Source: CAZHGD01 sp964531735 (GTDB taxonomy: Bacteria; Armatimonadota; UBA10988). From it: DNA of 19,087 nt. Position numbers and translations under genes: made by a program. Shown here in pieces: positions 1 to 6,420 of this stretch. Below the pieces are notes generated by a model, which had not been told where the DNA came from, searched no databases, and saw only the letters and a list, made by a program, of their open reading frames with translations. Position 1 is the first letter of the stretch; every line of letters begins with the position of its first letter. The stretch is taken from contig CAZHGD010000141.1 of NCBI GenBank assembly GCA_964531735.1, positions 1 through 19,087 of the forward strand, read 5' to 3'.

Positions 1-71
1 GCCAGGAGGTGGTGAGCGGCGAACCGCACGGCCCACTCGCCTGGAAGCACACCCCCCCGCGGCCGACCCTC

Positions 72-99
72 TTGACGCCGACGTGCGCGCGAGTATACT
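72..99 (+). promoter_or_regulatory. sigma70-type promoter of the HTH-GNAT-panD-panB operon
   Basis: A -35 hexamer TTGACG at 72-77 and a -10 hexamer TATACT at 94-99 are separated by 16 bp, close to the sigma70 consensus. The expected transcription start is near 106, about 50 nt before the preferred TTG start of the first gene at 158. The -10 is embedded in one of two palindromic sites, which suggests repression by occlusion. This is read from sequence only. Confidence 0.65.
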
Positions 100-124
100 G
101 CCAGCAAACGGACTGAGTATACTC
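91..124. promoter_or_regulatory. Twin palindromic operator-like sites (GAGTATACTC)
   Basis: GAGTATACTG at 91-100 and the perfect 10-bp palindrome GAGTATACTC at 115-124 lie 24 bp apart, start to start. The first copy overlaps the -10 box of the promoter and the second sits just past the predicted transcription start. Because the first gene downstream encodes a small helix-turn-helix protein, autoregulation through these sites is the simplest reading. The repeat and the overlap are seen directly; the regulator assignment is inferred. Confidence 0.5.
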
Positions 125-157
125 ACCATATTCAGCCCACCCATACGGAGCACAGCC

Positions 158-553
158 TTGTACACCACCGCGGAGGTCGCTGAGCGCATCGGCGTGTCGA
201 AGAACACGCTGTTGCGCTGGATCGGCGAGGGGCGGCTGGCGGATGTGACGCGCGACTGGCGCAACTGGCGGGTGTGGTCGGACGCGGACCTGACGCGCGC
301 GCGAGCCGTGCGCGATGAGATCCATGGACAGCCCGCGAGCCCGCCGCCAGTGGTCCTGGCGGAGACGCCCGCCAAAGGCACGGGCCTGGTCACCTATGCC
401 GGTGACCTCACCCGCCTCGGGCAGGGCCGCCGCCACCGGCAGTTCGAGGAGACCATCGCCCGCACGCCCAAGGCGCTCGGCGTGCCGGTCTACTCGAGCG
501 ATCTGCTGCGACTAGGTGAAGGACGGAGCCATCGTGCCGAGCAGCACCCGTGA
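158..553 (+). CDS. Small MerR/excisionase-type HTH DNA-binding protein
   Basis: This 131-residue protein opens with a MerR-like winged-helix module (residues 2-45: YTTAEVAERIGVSKNTLLRW, then a DWRNWRVWSDADL wing) of the kind that binds DNA as a dimer. I chose the TTG at 158 because GGAG at 147-150 lies 7 nt upstream. The alternative GTG at 83 falls inside the promoter and would add a non-conserved 25-residue leader. After a Pro-rich linker, the C-terminal part carries two copies of a motif close to Y-x-x-D-L-x-R-L-G-x-G-R-x-H-R (about residues 80-95 and 112-127). I do not recognise this motif from a known effector domain. The gene heads a tight operon with an acetyltransferase, panD and panB and overlaps the acetyltransferase by 20 bp. 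It probably regulates its own operon. Its ligand, if any, is unknown. Confidence 0.75.
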   Translation: MYTTAEVAERIGVSKNTLLRWIGEGRLADVTRDWRNWRVWSDADLTRARAVRDEIHGQPASPPPVVLAETPAKGTGLVTYAGDLTRLGQGRRHRQFEETIARTPKALGVPVYSSDLLRLGEGRSHRAEQHP

Positions 554-974
554 CGCCCGCGCGGCCGACGCCGCGCTGTGTGCCCAGATCACCGCTACCG
601 GACGCGACAGCGACGACTTCCTGGCCGCGTTCCAGTCGGACCTGGAGGCCTGGGTCGTGTTGGAGAGCGAGGCCGGCGAGGTGATCGGCGTCGCCGGCTG
701 CCAGATTTGGCGCTGGAACCAGGTGGCCTGGGTCATGGACCTGACTGTCCGCCGCGACCGCCGCGGGCATGGTCAGGGGCGCCTGCTGCTGGACGCACTG
801 CTGGTTGCCGCGCAGCGCAAGGGCGCGCTGGTGCTGCTCGATTTCGAGCCGCAGGGCGGACCCCTGATCGAATTCTACCTGCAGAACGGATTCCGCATCT
901 GTGGCTTCTGCGACCGCTACCTGCCCAGCAACGAGGACCCGTCGGTCGTCTTCCTCTCACGCGACCTGAAATGA
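534..974 (+). CDS. GNAT-family N-acetyltransferase (candidate PanD-associated factor)
   Basis: This 146-residue single-domain GNAT protein has the acetyl-CoA-binding motif A at residues 72-90 (VRRDRRGHGQGRLLLDALL) and the usual C-terminal FYLQNGF turn (residues 114-120). RimI-like members use acetyl-CoA to acetylate protein N-termini, amines or small molecules; the substrate here cannot be told. The GTG at 534 is preferred because GGACGGAG sits about 5 nt upstream. A GTG at 516 would add six residues but has no clear ribosome site. It overlaps the upstream HTH gene and ends 10 bp before panD, so it is very likely co-transcribed with it. In enterobacteria a GNAT protein (PanZ/PanM) binds PanD, promotes its self-cleavage and mediates CoA feedback. 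The position here suggests, but does not prove, a similar role. Confidence 0.8.
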   Translation: MPSSTRDARAADAALCAQITATGRDSDDFLAAFQSDLEAWVVLESEAGEVIGVAGCQIWRWNQVAWVMDLTVRRDRRGHGQGRLLLDALLVAAQRKGALVLLDFEPQGGPLIEFYLQNGFRICGFCDRYLPSNEDPSVVFLSRDLK

Positions 975-984
975 GGCTCTAGCC

Positions 985-1377
985 ATGTTGCGGCCCTTCT
1001 GCCGAACCAAGGTCCACCGGGTGACCATCACCGAGGCGAACTTGCAGTACGCCGGCAGCCTGACCATGGACACCGACCTGATGGACGCGGCCGGTCTGCT
1101 GCCCTACGAGCAGGTGCAGGTGGTCAACGTCAACACCGGCAGTCGCCTGGAGACCTACTTGATCGCCGGGCCGCCGGGCAGCGGTGTGGTCTGCCTCAAC
1201 GGCGCCGCGGCGCGCCTGGGCGCCGCCGGCGACCTGGCCATCGTCATGGCCTACGCCTGGCTCGACGAGGCCGAGGTTCGTGAGTTCCGTCCCTGTGTCG
1301 TCCACGTCGACGCGGCCAACCGCGTCACGCGCGTCGAACGCCCTGTCGTCTCCGGGCCGTTGCCGGTCGAGGTGTAG
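985..1377 (+). CDS. panD: Aspartate 1-decarboxylase (pyruvoyl-dependent)
   Basis: PanD makes beta-alanine from L-aspartate for pantothenate and CoA synthesis in the cytoplasm. The 130-residue proenzyme aligns without gaps with the E. coli numbering at its key positions: Lys9, His11, Tyr22, the Gly24-Ser25 self-cleavage site that yields the pyruvoyl group, and Arg54, Thr57 and Tyr58 around the active site. The ATG at 985 has GAGG at 973-976, 8 nt upstream. The gene follows the acetyltransferase by 10 bp and precedes panB by 10 bp, so the operon produces precursors of both halves of pantothenate. panC and panE are not in the window. The sequence looks complete and functional. Confidence 0.96.
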   Translation: MLRPFCRTKVHRVTITEANLQYAGSLTMDTDLMDAAGLLPYEQVQVVNVNTGSRLETYLIAGPPGSGVVCLNGAAARLGAAGDLAIVMAYAWLDEAEVREFRPCVVHVDAANRVTRVERPVVSGPLPVEV

Positions 1378-1387
1378 GGAGCCCGCC

Positions 1388-2242
1388 ATGCAGCGTGTCA
1401 CCATTCATGACCTCCGCGCGTACAAGACCCGTGGCGAACGTTTCGCCATGGTCACCGCCTACGACTACACTTCGGCGCAACTGGTCGACCGCGCCGGACT
1501 GCCGCTGCTGCTGGTCGGCGACAGCGTCGGCACGGTGGTGCAAGGGCGCGACAACACGATACCGGTCACCCTCGACGACATGGTCTACCACACCAAGATG
1601 GTCGTCCGCGGCAGCCATCGCGCCCTGGTCGTGGCCGATCTGCCGTTCATGACCTACCGCGACGCAGCGATGGGCCTGGACACCGCGGCACGTCTGTTTC
1701 AGGAAGGTCGCGCCCACGCGGTCAAGCTCGAAGGCGGCGGGCCGATGGTCGACGTCGTGGGCACCATCGTGGCGCACGGCATCCCGGTCATGGGGCACCT
1801 GGGCTACACGCCGCAGTCGGTCCACCAGTTCGGCCGGCAGATCGTGCGTGGCAAGACGCCCGACCAGGCGCACGTGATCCTCGACGAGGCCCGCCGTCTG
1901 GAAGCGGCCGGTGCGTTCGCGCTGGTGCTCGAGTGCGTGCCCACCGATCTGGCGCACATGGTCACCGACCAGTTGCACATTCCGACGATCGGGATCGGCT
2001 CCGGCCCGCATTGTGACGGTCAGGTGCAGGTCTGGCATGACCTGCTGGGGCTCTACACCGACTTCGTGCCGCGACACACCAAGCAGTATGCGCGCCTGGC
2101 CGACACAATTGAGAATGCGCTGCTGACCTACGCCGCGGAAGTGCGCGACGGTGTGTTTCCCAACGAGCGCCACGCCGCCTCGATGCCGGAGGAGACGCTA
2201 CGGCTGTTGTTGCAGGAGGTCGGCCCGTCGAAGACCGCCTGA
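1388..2242 (+). CDS. panB: 3-methyl-2-oxobutanoate hydroxymethyltransferase
   Basis: PanB transfers a hydroxymethyl group from 5,10-methylene-tetrahydrofolate to 2-oxoisovalerate to give ketopantoate, the first committed step of pantothenate synthesis. The 284-residue length is normal for the family. Recognisable blocks include VTAYDYTSA (22-30), LVGDSVG with the metal ligand Asp45, VVADLPFMTY with Asp84, VKLEGG (112-117), GHLGYTPQSVHQFGR (136-150) and LVLECVP with the catalytic-type Glu182. The ATG at 1388 has GGGAG at 1377-1381 with a 6-nt spacer, overlapping the panD stop region, which indicates close translational coupling. It is the last gene of the operon and converges on the response-regulator gene, with 54 bp between the stop codons. 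Confidence 0.97.
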   Translation: MQRVTIHDLRAYKTRGERFAMVTAYDYTSAQLVDRAGLPLLLVGDSVGTVVQGRDNTIPVTLDDMVYHTKMVVRGSHRALVVADLPFMTYRDAAMGLDTAARLFQEGRAHAVKLEGGGPMVDVVGTIVAHGIPVMGHLGYTPQSVHQFGRQIVRGKTPDQAHVILDEARRLEAAGAFALVLECVPTDLAHMVTDQLHIPTIGIGSGPHCDGQVQVWHDLLGLYTDFVPRHTKQYARLADTIENALLTYAAEVRDGVFPNERHAASMPEETLRLLLQEVGPSKTA

Positions 2243-2296
2243 GGCGCCGCCGCCGCGGGGCACTGGTTACCCTGGCAAGTCGAGCCCACCGGTCGG

Positions 2297-2971
2297 TCAC
2301 ATGTCCTCGAACCGGTACCCCACGCCGCGCACGGTCTGGATCAGGTCCTCGTGCTTGGTGCCCAGTTTCGCGCGCAAGCGGCGCACATGCACGTCGACCG
2401 TCCGCGTGCCGCCGTAGTAGTCCTCGCCCCAGACCAGGCTGAGCAACATTTCGCGCGTGTAAGCCACGCCGCGATGCGTGGCCAGGAAACGCAGCAACTC
2501 GAACTCCAGGTGCGTCAGCTCCATGCGCTGGCCGTCGACGAACGCCTGGTAGGCCGCCAGGTCGAGACGCAGCGGGCCGACACTGACGCTCTCGTCCGAG
2601 CCGACCGATTGCAGTCGCCACTGCACCAGGCGCACGCGTGCCTCGACCTCTTCGGGCGTGAACGGCTCCACTAGGAAGTCGTCCATGCCTGTCTCCGGCC
2701 GCAGGCCGCTGAGCAACGCGGGCGTGGCCACGGCGATGACCGGAAGCTGACGGAACCGCGGGTCCTTGCGCAACTCGCGACACAGCTTCAGCCCACCCAC
2801 TCCATCGGCCACGAGATCGATCAGCACCAGGTTGGGCGGCGTCGCGTAGACACCTTCCAGAAACCCGACGACATCGGGCGGCGTGTAGACCACATAGCCC
2901 AGCCGGCCAAGTGAGTACCGACAGGCGTCGATCAGCGGTTCGCGGTCGCCAAACACGTAGATGCGGATCAT
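2297..2971 (-). CDS. OmpR/PhoB-type response regulator with a degenerate receiver pocket
   Basis: This 224-residue protein has an N-terminal receiver domain (about 1-120) and a C-terminal winged-helix DNA-binding domain (about 128-222, ending in the typical YYGGTRTVDVHVRRLRAKLG and TVRGVGYRFE). The phosphoacceptor-like Asp52 and a Thr at 83 are present. However, the acidic pair normally written DD(E) reads Asp9-Arg10-Glu11, and the invariant Lys of the LVKPF motif is Glu102 (LVEPF). Such changes occur in phosphorylation-independent, atypical OmpR-family regulators. The ATG at 2971 is chosen because GGAGGG lies 6 nt upstream; an in-frame extension further upstream is Pro/Gly/Arg-rich and not domain-like. 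No histidine kinase is adjacent, so it is an orphan in this window. Its targets are unknown. Confidence 0.9.
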   Translation of the reverse strand: MIRIYVFGDREPLIDACRYSLGRLGYVVYTPPDVVGFLEGVYATPPNLVLIDLVADGVGGLKLCRELRKDPRFRQLPVIAVATPALLSGLRPETGMDDFLVEPFTPEEVEARVRLVQWRLQSVGSDESVSVGPLRLDLAAYQAFVDGQRMELTHLEFELLRFLATHRGVAYTREMLLSLVWGEDYYGGTRTVDVHVRRLRAKLGTKHEDLIQTVRGVGYRFEDM

Positions 2972-3015
2972 GCCGGCCCTCCGTCGGTCCGACGCACGGT
3001 CGTCGCGCGCTCCAC

Positions 3016-3021
3016 ATTCTA
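3016..3021 (-). promoter_or_regulatory. Possible -10 element for the response-regulator gene
   Basis: On the minus strand TAGAAT reads at 3021-3016, about 45 nt before the response-regulator start codon. No convincing -35 hexamer is seen 16-18 bp upstream. The surrounding AT-rich patch in the 147-bp gap between the methyltransferase stop and this gene is the only plausible promoter site, so this is weak evidence for a separate promoter. Confidence 0.25.
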
Positions 3022-3117
3022 CAACGATTTGGTTAAGGCGCACCATTCCCGACACGCAGCGCGTCTGTAACAAAGACACCGGATCGGGGACGGCTGGCCC
3101 GCATCGCGACGGCGTCG

Positions 3118-4530
3118 TCAGGCGAGCAACTCGCGCCGCGCCCGCTCCACGACGCGGCGCATTGCCTGCAGTTGACCCGGCGTAACCTCCGGCGGCCGGT
3201 GGCCGGCCACCAGCTCCAGGTACTGCTGGTGGTACCGGTCCAGGACGGCTCGGTCGGTCTCCGGCCCCCGCCAGCCGGCCCGATCCAGGACTTGTGGACA
3301 CCAGGACCAGTCGCGGAAGCCCAGCAACGTCCGGTCGGTCTGGAAGTGGTTGGCGGTGAGTCCGTGGCCGATGCGCACGATGTCGTCCAGCGCCAGCGTC
3401 TGCTCGTCGACCACCACTGGGCGTGAGTACATGTTCACACCAGTCGTCAGTTCGCGTTCGAGTAGCAACTGCGCCGCGCAGATGGTCTTGCCGTCCTCCA
3501 GCATGCCCTGCCCCAGCCCCGGATGCTGGCCGTTGAAGGCAGCCAGCGACATCGCCTTGTACGCCTTCTCATAGGCAGCGAAGTAGCCCGGGTAGCGCGC
3601 GTCGCAGTACTCGCCGCCGCCGACCGGGACGAACACGTTCGTCCAGCGCAGCAGGAACTCCGACACCGCGAAGCCGTAGGCCATGGCGTCGAACGAGCTG
3701 TAGCTGACCTCGCCGGTGCGCATGTCGACGGCGCCGGCCCACATGCTCCCGGCGATGCCGACCGTCGGATCGATCGCGCGCGTCAGTAGCCAGCCGGCCA
3801 CGACTTCCGCCGCGGCCACGGTGACGAAGCCGGCCGTGGTCAGCGGCGTGGACATGCCCGCTACGGGCATGGCGGTCAGACCCGTGGCGTGGCCCTCGCG
3901 CACGCGCCGCAGGTACTTGTCGGCGACGTCCTTGTCGAAACGCAGCGGATGCGCTATGCAGATGGCGCCCCAGCAGTACCAGTCGGCCCGACCGATGATC
4001 TCGCCCATCTCCTTGAGGTAGTCGATCTGCGCCACGTTCCAGACGAACGCCGGCTGCGGGCGCCGGGCGTGCTCGGCCAGCAGCAACGCCGCCTCCAGCG
4101 GCTCGAGGAGCGGCGGCACGTCGCCCAGCAGCAGACAATGGCCCACGCCGTCCTCGCCGTGCAGGCTGTCGCCGAACTTGACCAGGTCGACGAAGTCCTG
4201 GCGGTTGCCGGCGCGCCGCTCCTGACGACCCCAGTCGTACACGTGCTGCGCGATCTGCAAGCTGATGGTCGGCAGCCCGAGGCGACCGAATGGACGGGCG
4301 GGCCGCGCGCCGGGCGCGTACTCGGCGCGAACCTGCTCGACCAGGCGGCGGGTCACCTCAGCGGGGAAGGTGGCGGTCTGCCTCGCCGGGTCCACCCGGG
4401 CGCCGGCGTCGGCCAGGCATCGCAGCAACTCGTCGTTCTGGCAGATGATGCCGACCTCGGCCAGCGTGCGGACGACGGCGTCGCCCAGCGGCTCGACATC
4501 TTCCTCGCGCAGCAGGTACTGCTGGTACAT
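3118..4530 (-). CDS. MttB-family (non-pyrrolysine) corrinoid-type methyltransferase
   Basis: This 470-residue protein is recognisable as a member of the trimethylamine methyltransferase (MttB, COG5598) superfamily. It shows the N-terminal 'VRTLAEVGI' helix region (20-28), the central PVAGMSTPLTTAGF block (222-235), a SMWAGAVDMRTGEVSY block (262-277), and GMLEDGKTICAAQLLLERE near 342-360. Family members move a methyl group from a methylated amine to the cobalt of a corrinoid protein. The reading frame has no internal TAG, so it belongs to the large pyrrolysine-free group; characterised members such as MtgB act on glycine betaine, but the substrate here is unknown. No corrinoid protein is adjacent. 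The ATG at 4530 has GGGAG 6 nt upstream. It lies 53 bp downstream of a same-strand hypothetical gene and may share its transcript. Confidence 0.85.
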   Translation of the reverse strand: MYQQYLLREEDVEPLGDAVVRTLAEVGIICQNDELLRCLADAGARVDPARQTATFPAEVTRRLVEQVRAEYAPGARPARPFGRLGLPTISLQIAQHVYDWGRQERRAGNRQDFVDLVKFGDSLHGEDGVGHCLLLGDVPPLLEPLEAALLLAEHARRPQPAFVWNVAQIDYLKEMGEIIGRADWYCWGAICIAHPLRFDKDVADKYLRRVREGHATGLTAMPVAGMSTPLTTAGFVTVAAAEVVAGWLLTRAIDPTVGIAGSMWAGAVDMRTGEVSYSSFDAMAYGFAVSEFLLRWTNVFVPVGGGEYCDARYPGYFAAYEKAYKAMSLAAFNGQHPGLGQGMLEDGKTICAAQLLLERELTTGVNMYSRPVVVDEQTLALDDIVRIGHGLTANHFQTDRTLLGFRDWSWCPQVLDRAGWRGPETDRAVLDRYHQQYLELVAGHRPPEVTPGQLQAMRRVVERARRELLA

Positions 4531-4583
4531 AGCGGGCTCCCGTGTGCCGGGGCCGTTCCGCACCCGCTGTCGTACTCCTGCTG

Positions 4584-5465
4584 CTAAGTGAGCCGCCCCG
4601 TCGGTTCGGCGAACATGTCGCGGTCGGGCTCATAGCGCGGGCCGAAGCGCCGCCTGCGGTCCTCGTCACCGGTGGGCCGGTCGCTCTGGCTCGGTCGCAG
4701 GCCGCGCGCCAGGAACGTTTCGGCGTCCCAGACGGCCTCAACCTTGAGGTGGGCGACCCGCGTGCCCTTGCGGGTGTCGCCGACGTGCGACAAGAAGTAG
4801 GCTTTGTACACTATCGCCTGGTGGGCCAGGTAGCAGGTGGTGTTGATCAGGTTGGCGGGCACGCTGAAGGCACCGTCGAGCACGAGGGCCGCGGTAATCC
4901 GGGCTAGCCCCGCAGCCGTCTGCTGGCCCACCAGCTCGTCGGTCGCCTGTGGCACCCGCGTCGCATGGCCCAGTTGCTCCCAGCGGTCGGCGGTGAGCAG
5001 CCACAGTTCGTCGGACGCGCTGCCCGGTCCGGTGCTGACGGCCGCCGCCGCCGCCTCGCCCGGCTGCCAGCCGCTTTCGCGGGCCAGGCGCTGGAGCTTG
5101 ATGACTGCCGACTTGATCTGCGCGCGCTGCCGCTTGTCGGCCACGGCCTCATCCAGCGCCTCGAGGTCCACCGCCAACGGGTCATCGGGCACCGGCAGTC
5201 CGGCCGCCTCACAGGCAGCAGTCAGCGCCGCCAGACGTTCCGCCATCTGCGGTGGGACCGCGGCGGCCGGCACCGGGTCGCTCGCCGGCGCCGGATCGGC
5301 CGCCGCGCGCTTGAGCTTCGACAGCGCCGACTTACAGGCGGCCCGCAGTTGCTTGTCAGCGACCAGTTCGTTCAGGTCGGCCAGAGCCATGCTGACCGGA
5401 TCCTCGGGTACCGCCAGACCGGCGGCGCCGAAGGCCTCCCGGAGCGCGGCGAGTTGTGATTCCAT
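4584..5465 (-). CDS. Hypothetical protein with duplicated helical module
   Basis: I do not recognise a family for this 293-residue protein. Its N-terminal half contains two copies of a ~50-residue module (residues 5-54 and 78-127). Each reads roughly AL..A..AAGL.VP.DP....L..L.E.VADK..RA..KSA..KL.R, and a Pro/Ala-rich linker joins them. The C-terminal half (about 150-293) is a different domain, with NLINTTCYLAHQAIVYKAYFL (two Cys/His-bearing hydrophobic helices) and a charged tail RPTGDEDRRRRFGPRYEPDRD. No signal peptide is present. The ATG at 5465 is chosen over a GTG at 5483 because AGGA lies 8 nt upstream and because the promoter at 5496-5524 would place transcription only about 6 nt before the GTG. 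It is upstream of, and probably co-transcribed with, the methyltransferase. Confidence 0.7.
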   Translation of the reverse strand: MESQLAALREAFGAAGLAVPEDPVSMALADLNELVADKQLRAACKSALSKLKRAAADPAPASDPVPAAAVPPQMAERLAALTAACEAAGLPVPDDPLAVDLEALDEAVADKRQRAQIKSAVIKLQRLARESGWQPGEAAAAAVSTGPGSASDELWLLTADRWEQLGHATRVPQATDELVGQQTAAGLARITAALVLDGAFSVPANLINTTCYLAHQAIVYKAYFLSHVGDTRKGTRVAHLKVEAVWDAETFLARGLRPSQSDRPTGDEDRRRRFGPRYEPDRDMFAEPTGRLT

Positions 5466-5495
5466 GACGCTGGATCCTGCCACTCAAGCGGGCTC

Positions 5496-5524
5496 ATTAT
5501 GGCTGTCGGCCGGCCGTGCGTCAA
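5496..5524 (-). promoter_or_regulatory. sigma70-type promoter for the hypothetical/methyltransferase genes
   Basis: Reading the minus strand, TTGACG (5524-5519) and CATAAT (5501-5496) are separated by exactly 17 bp. Transcription would begin near 5489, giving a ~24-nt leader to the ATG at 5465 that contains the AGGA ribosome site. It is one of a divergent promoter pair in the 146-bp gap. Confidence 0.6.
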
Positions 5525-5556
5525 CCGGACGAGTGCTCCGCCGGCGGCCGCGAGCC

Positions 5557-5585
5557 TTGACACGCGCGCGAGGCGCCGCTACAGT
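5557..5585 (+). promoter_or_regulatory. sigma70-type promoter for the lipoprotein gene
   Basis: A perfect -35 TTGACA at 5557-5562 and a -10 TACAGT at 5580-5585 are separated by 17 bp. The start of transcription would be near 5592, about 20 nt before the preferred ATG at 5612. It is divergent to the promoter at 5496-5524. Confidence 0.6.
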
Positions 5586-5611
5586 TCGACACCAACATGG
5601 AGCCCCTGACT

Positions 5612-6334
5612 ATGTCTGGTTGCCGCCTGCCGCTACGCGTGGCACAACTGGCCGTTTCGGTCGCGCTGGTCGCCGTCATCGCGGCCTGCGGCGGCGGGCG
5701 GACGTACTACGACGTGGTCACCAAGGCTTCCGAAGGCACGATCACCGGCCGCGTCTACACGACGGCCGGGGCCGTGGCCGTCGGGCTGCCGGTCACCGTT
5801 GCGCCGCCGAGTGTTTCGGCGTCGGCCACCGTGGTGACCGGACCAGACGGCCGTTTCGAACTGCGTGCGCCGGCCGGCTCGGCGACCGTGACCATCGGCA
5901 GCGTGGCGACCACGCTGGCCACACGGACCGCCACCGTGACGGCGAACGGCAGTGTCGACGTCGGCACCATCGTGGTCACCACCCGCGTCGGCGCCGTTAC
6001 CGCCGGCAACGCCGCACCGGTCATTGGTGCGCCGGCCGTCGCGCCGCCGAACGTGGCTTCCGGTGGCGCCGTCACCGTCACCGCGGCCATCACCGATGCC
6101 GATTCGGCCGCAGCCGACCTGCAGGCCCACGCCTACGCGCTCGCGGCTGACGGCAGCCTGGTGGGCGTCGGCGCGCTGACCAACGGGGCGACGGGCTGGA
6201 CGGGCAGCCTGACCCTGACCAACCCCACCGCGGCCGCATATGGGGTCACGGTCTATGTGACCGCGGCTGACTCCCCGGGCAGCAACACCTCGGTCAGCGC
6301 TGCCGCCGGCGCGGTGAGCGTCGCTGCCCCGTAG
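5612..6334 (+). CDS. Lipoprotein with carboxypeptidase-regulatory-like domain
   Basis: This 240-residue protein starts with a lipoprotein signal peptide: an Arg near the N terminus, a hydrophobic run and a lipobox ending VIAAC, with the lipidated Cys26 followed by GGG. Residues ~44-95 resemble a carboxypeptidase-regulatory/Cna-B-like beta-sandwich (GTITGRVYTTAG... and TGPDGRFELRAPAGSATVTIG). The remaining Ala/Thr/Val-rich part (NAAPVIGAPAVAPPNVASGG onward) looks like a second Ig-like beta-sandwich. It is expected to be anchored in a membrane on the outer face; no enzymatic motif is visible. The ATG at 5612 is preferred because GGAG at 5599-5602 precedes it by 9 nt. An in-frame ATG at 5597 would leave only about a 5-nt leader from the predicted promoter and no ribosome site. 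Confidence 0.75.
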   Translation: MSGCRLPLRVAQLAVSVALVAVIAACGGGRTYYDVVTKASEGTITGRVYTTAGAVAVGLPVTVAPPSVSASATVVTGPDGRFELRAPAGSATVTIGSVATTLATRTATVTANGSVDVGTIVVTTRVGAVTAGNAAPVIGAPAVAPPNVASGGAVTVTAAITDADSAAADLQAHAYALAADGSLVGVGALTNGATGWTGSLTLTNPTAAAYGVTVYVTAADSPGSNTSVSAAAGAVSVAAP

Positions 6335-6366
6335 GGCTCACGGCCTCCAGTTCGGCGCGCGGCGGT

Positions 6367-6402
6367 CCGCCCTGATTCTTGTGAGAATGCTGCGAAGGGC
6401 GG
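6367..6402 (+). terminator. Stem-loop after the lipoprotein gene (terminator-like)
   Basis: CCGCCCT at 6367-6373 pairs with AGGGCGG at 6396-6402, and an inner ATTCT/AGAAT pair (6375-6379 with 6384-6388) tops the stem. It begins 33 nt after the lipoprotein stop and is followed by a pyrimidine-rich run (CTCCTCTCTT), not a true T-run. It could be a weak intrinsic terminator or a 5' regulatory structure for the sigma factor gene. Confidence 0.4.
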
Positions 6403-6420
6403 GAACTCCTCTCTTGCATT

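Noticed and set aside
83..157. N-terminal extension of the HTH protein from a GTG at 83
   Set aside because: The codon lies between the -35 and -10 of the predicted promoter, has no ribosome site and adds a non-conserved leader; the TTG at 158 has GGAG at the right distance.
1325..2173. Long minus-strand open frame opposite panB
   Set aside because: It is antisense to a certain gene, is rich in His/Arg/Val typical of shadow frames in GC-rich DNA, and shows no family motifs.
2243..2296. Terminator between panB and the response regulator
   Set aside because: The short GC-rich gap has no stable symmetrical stem that I can define.
3118..4530. Pyrrolysine-containing MttB
   Set aside because: The frame is complete without an internal TAG, so no amber read-through is needed.
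4837..6150. 437-residue plus-strand open frame crossing two genes
   Set aside because: It runs antisense to the hypothetical protein and out of frame through the lipoprotein, with low-complexity Arg/Gly/His content.
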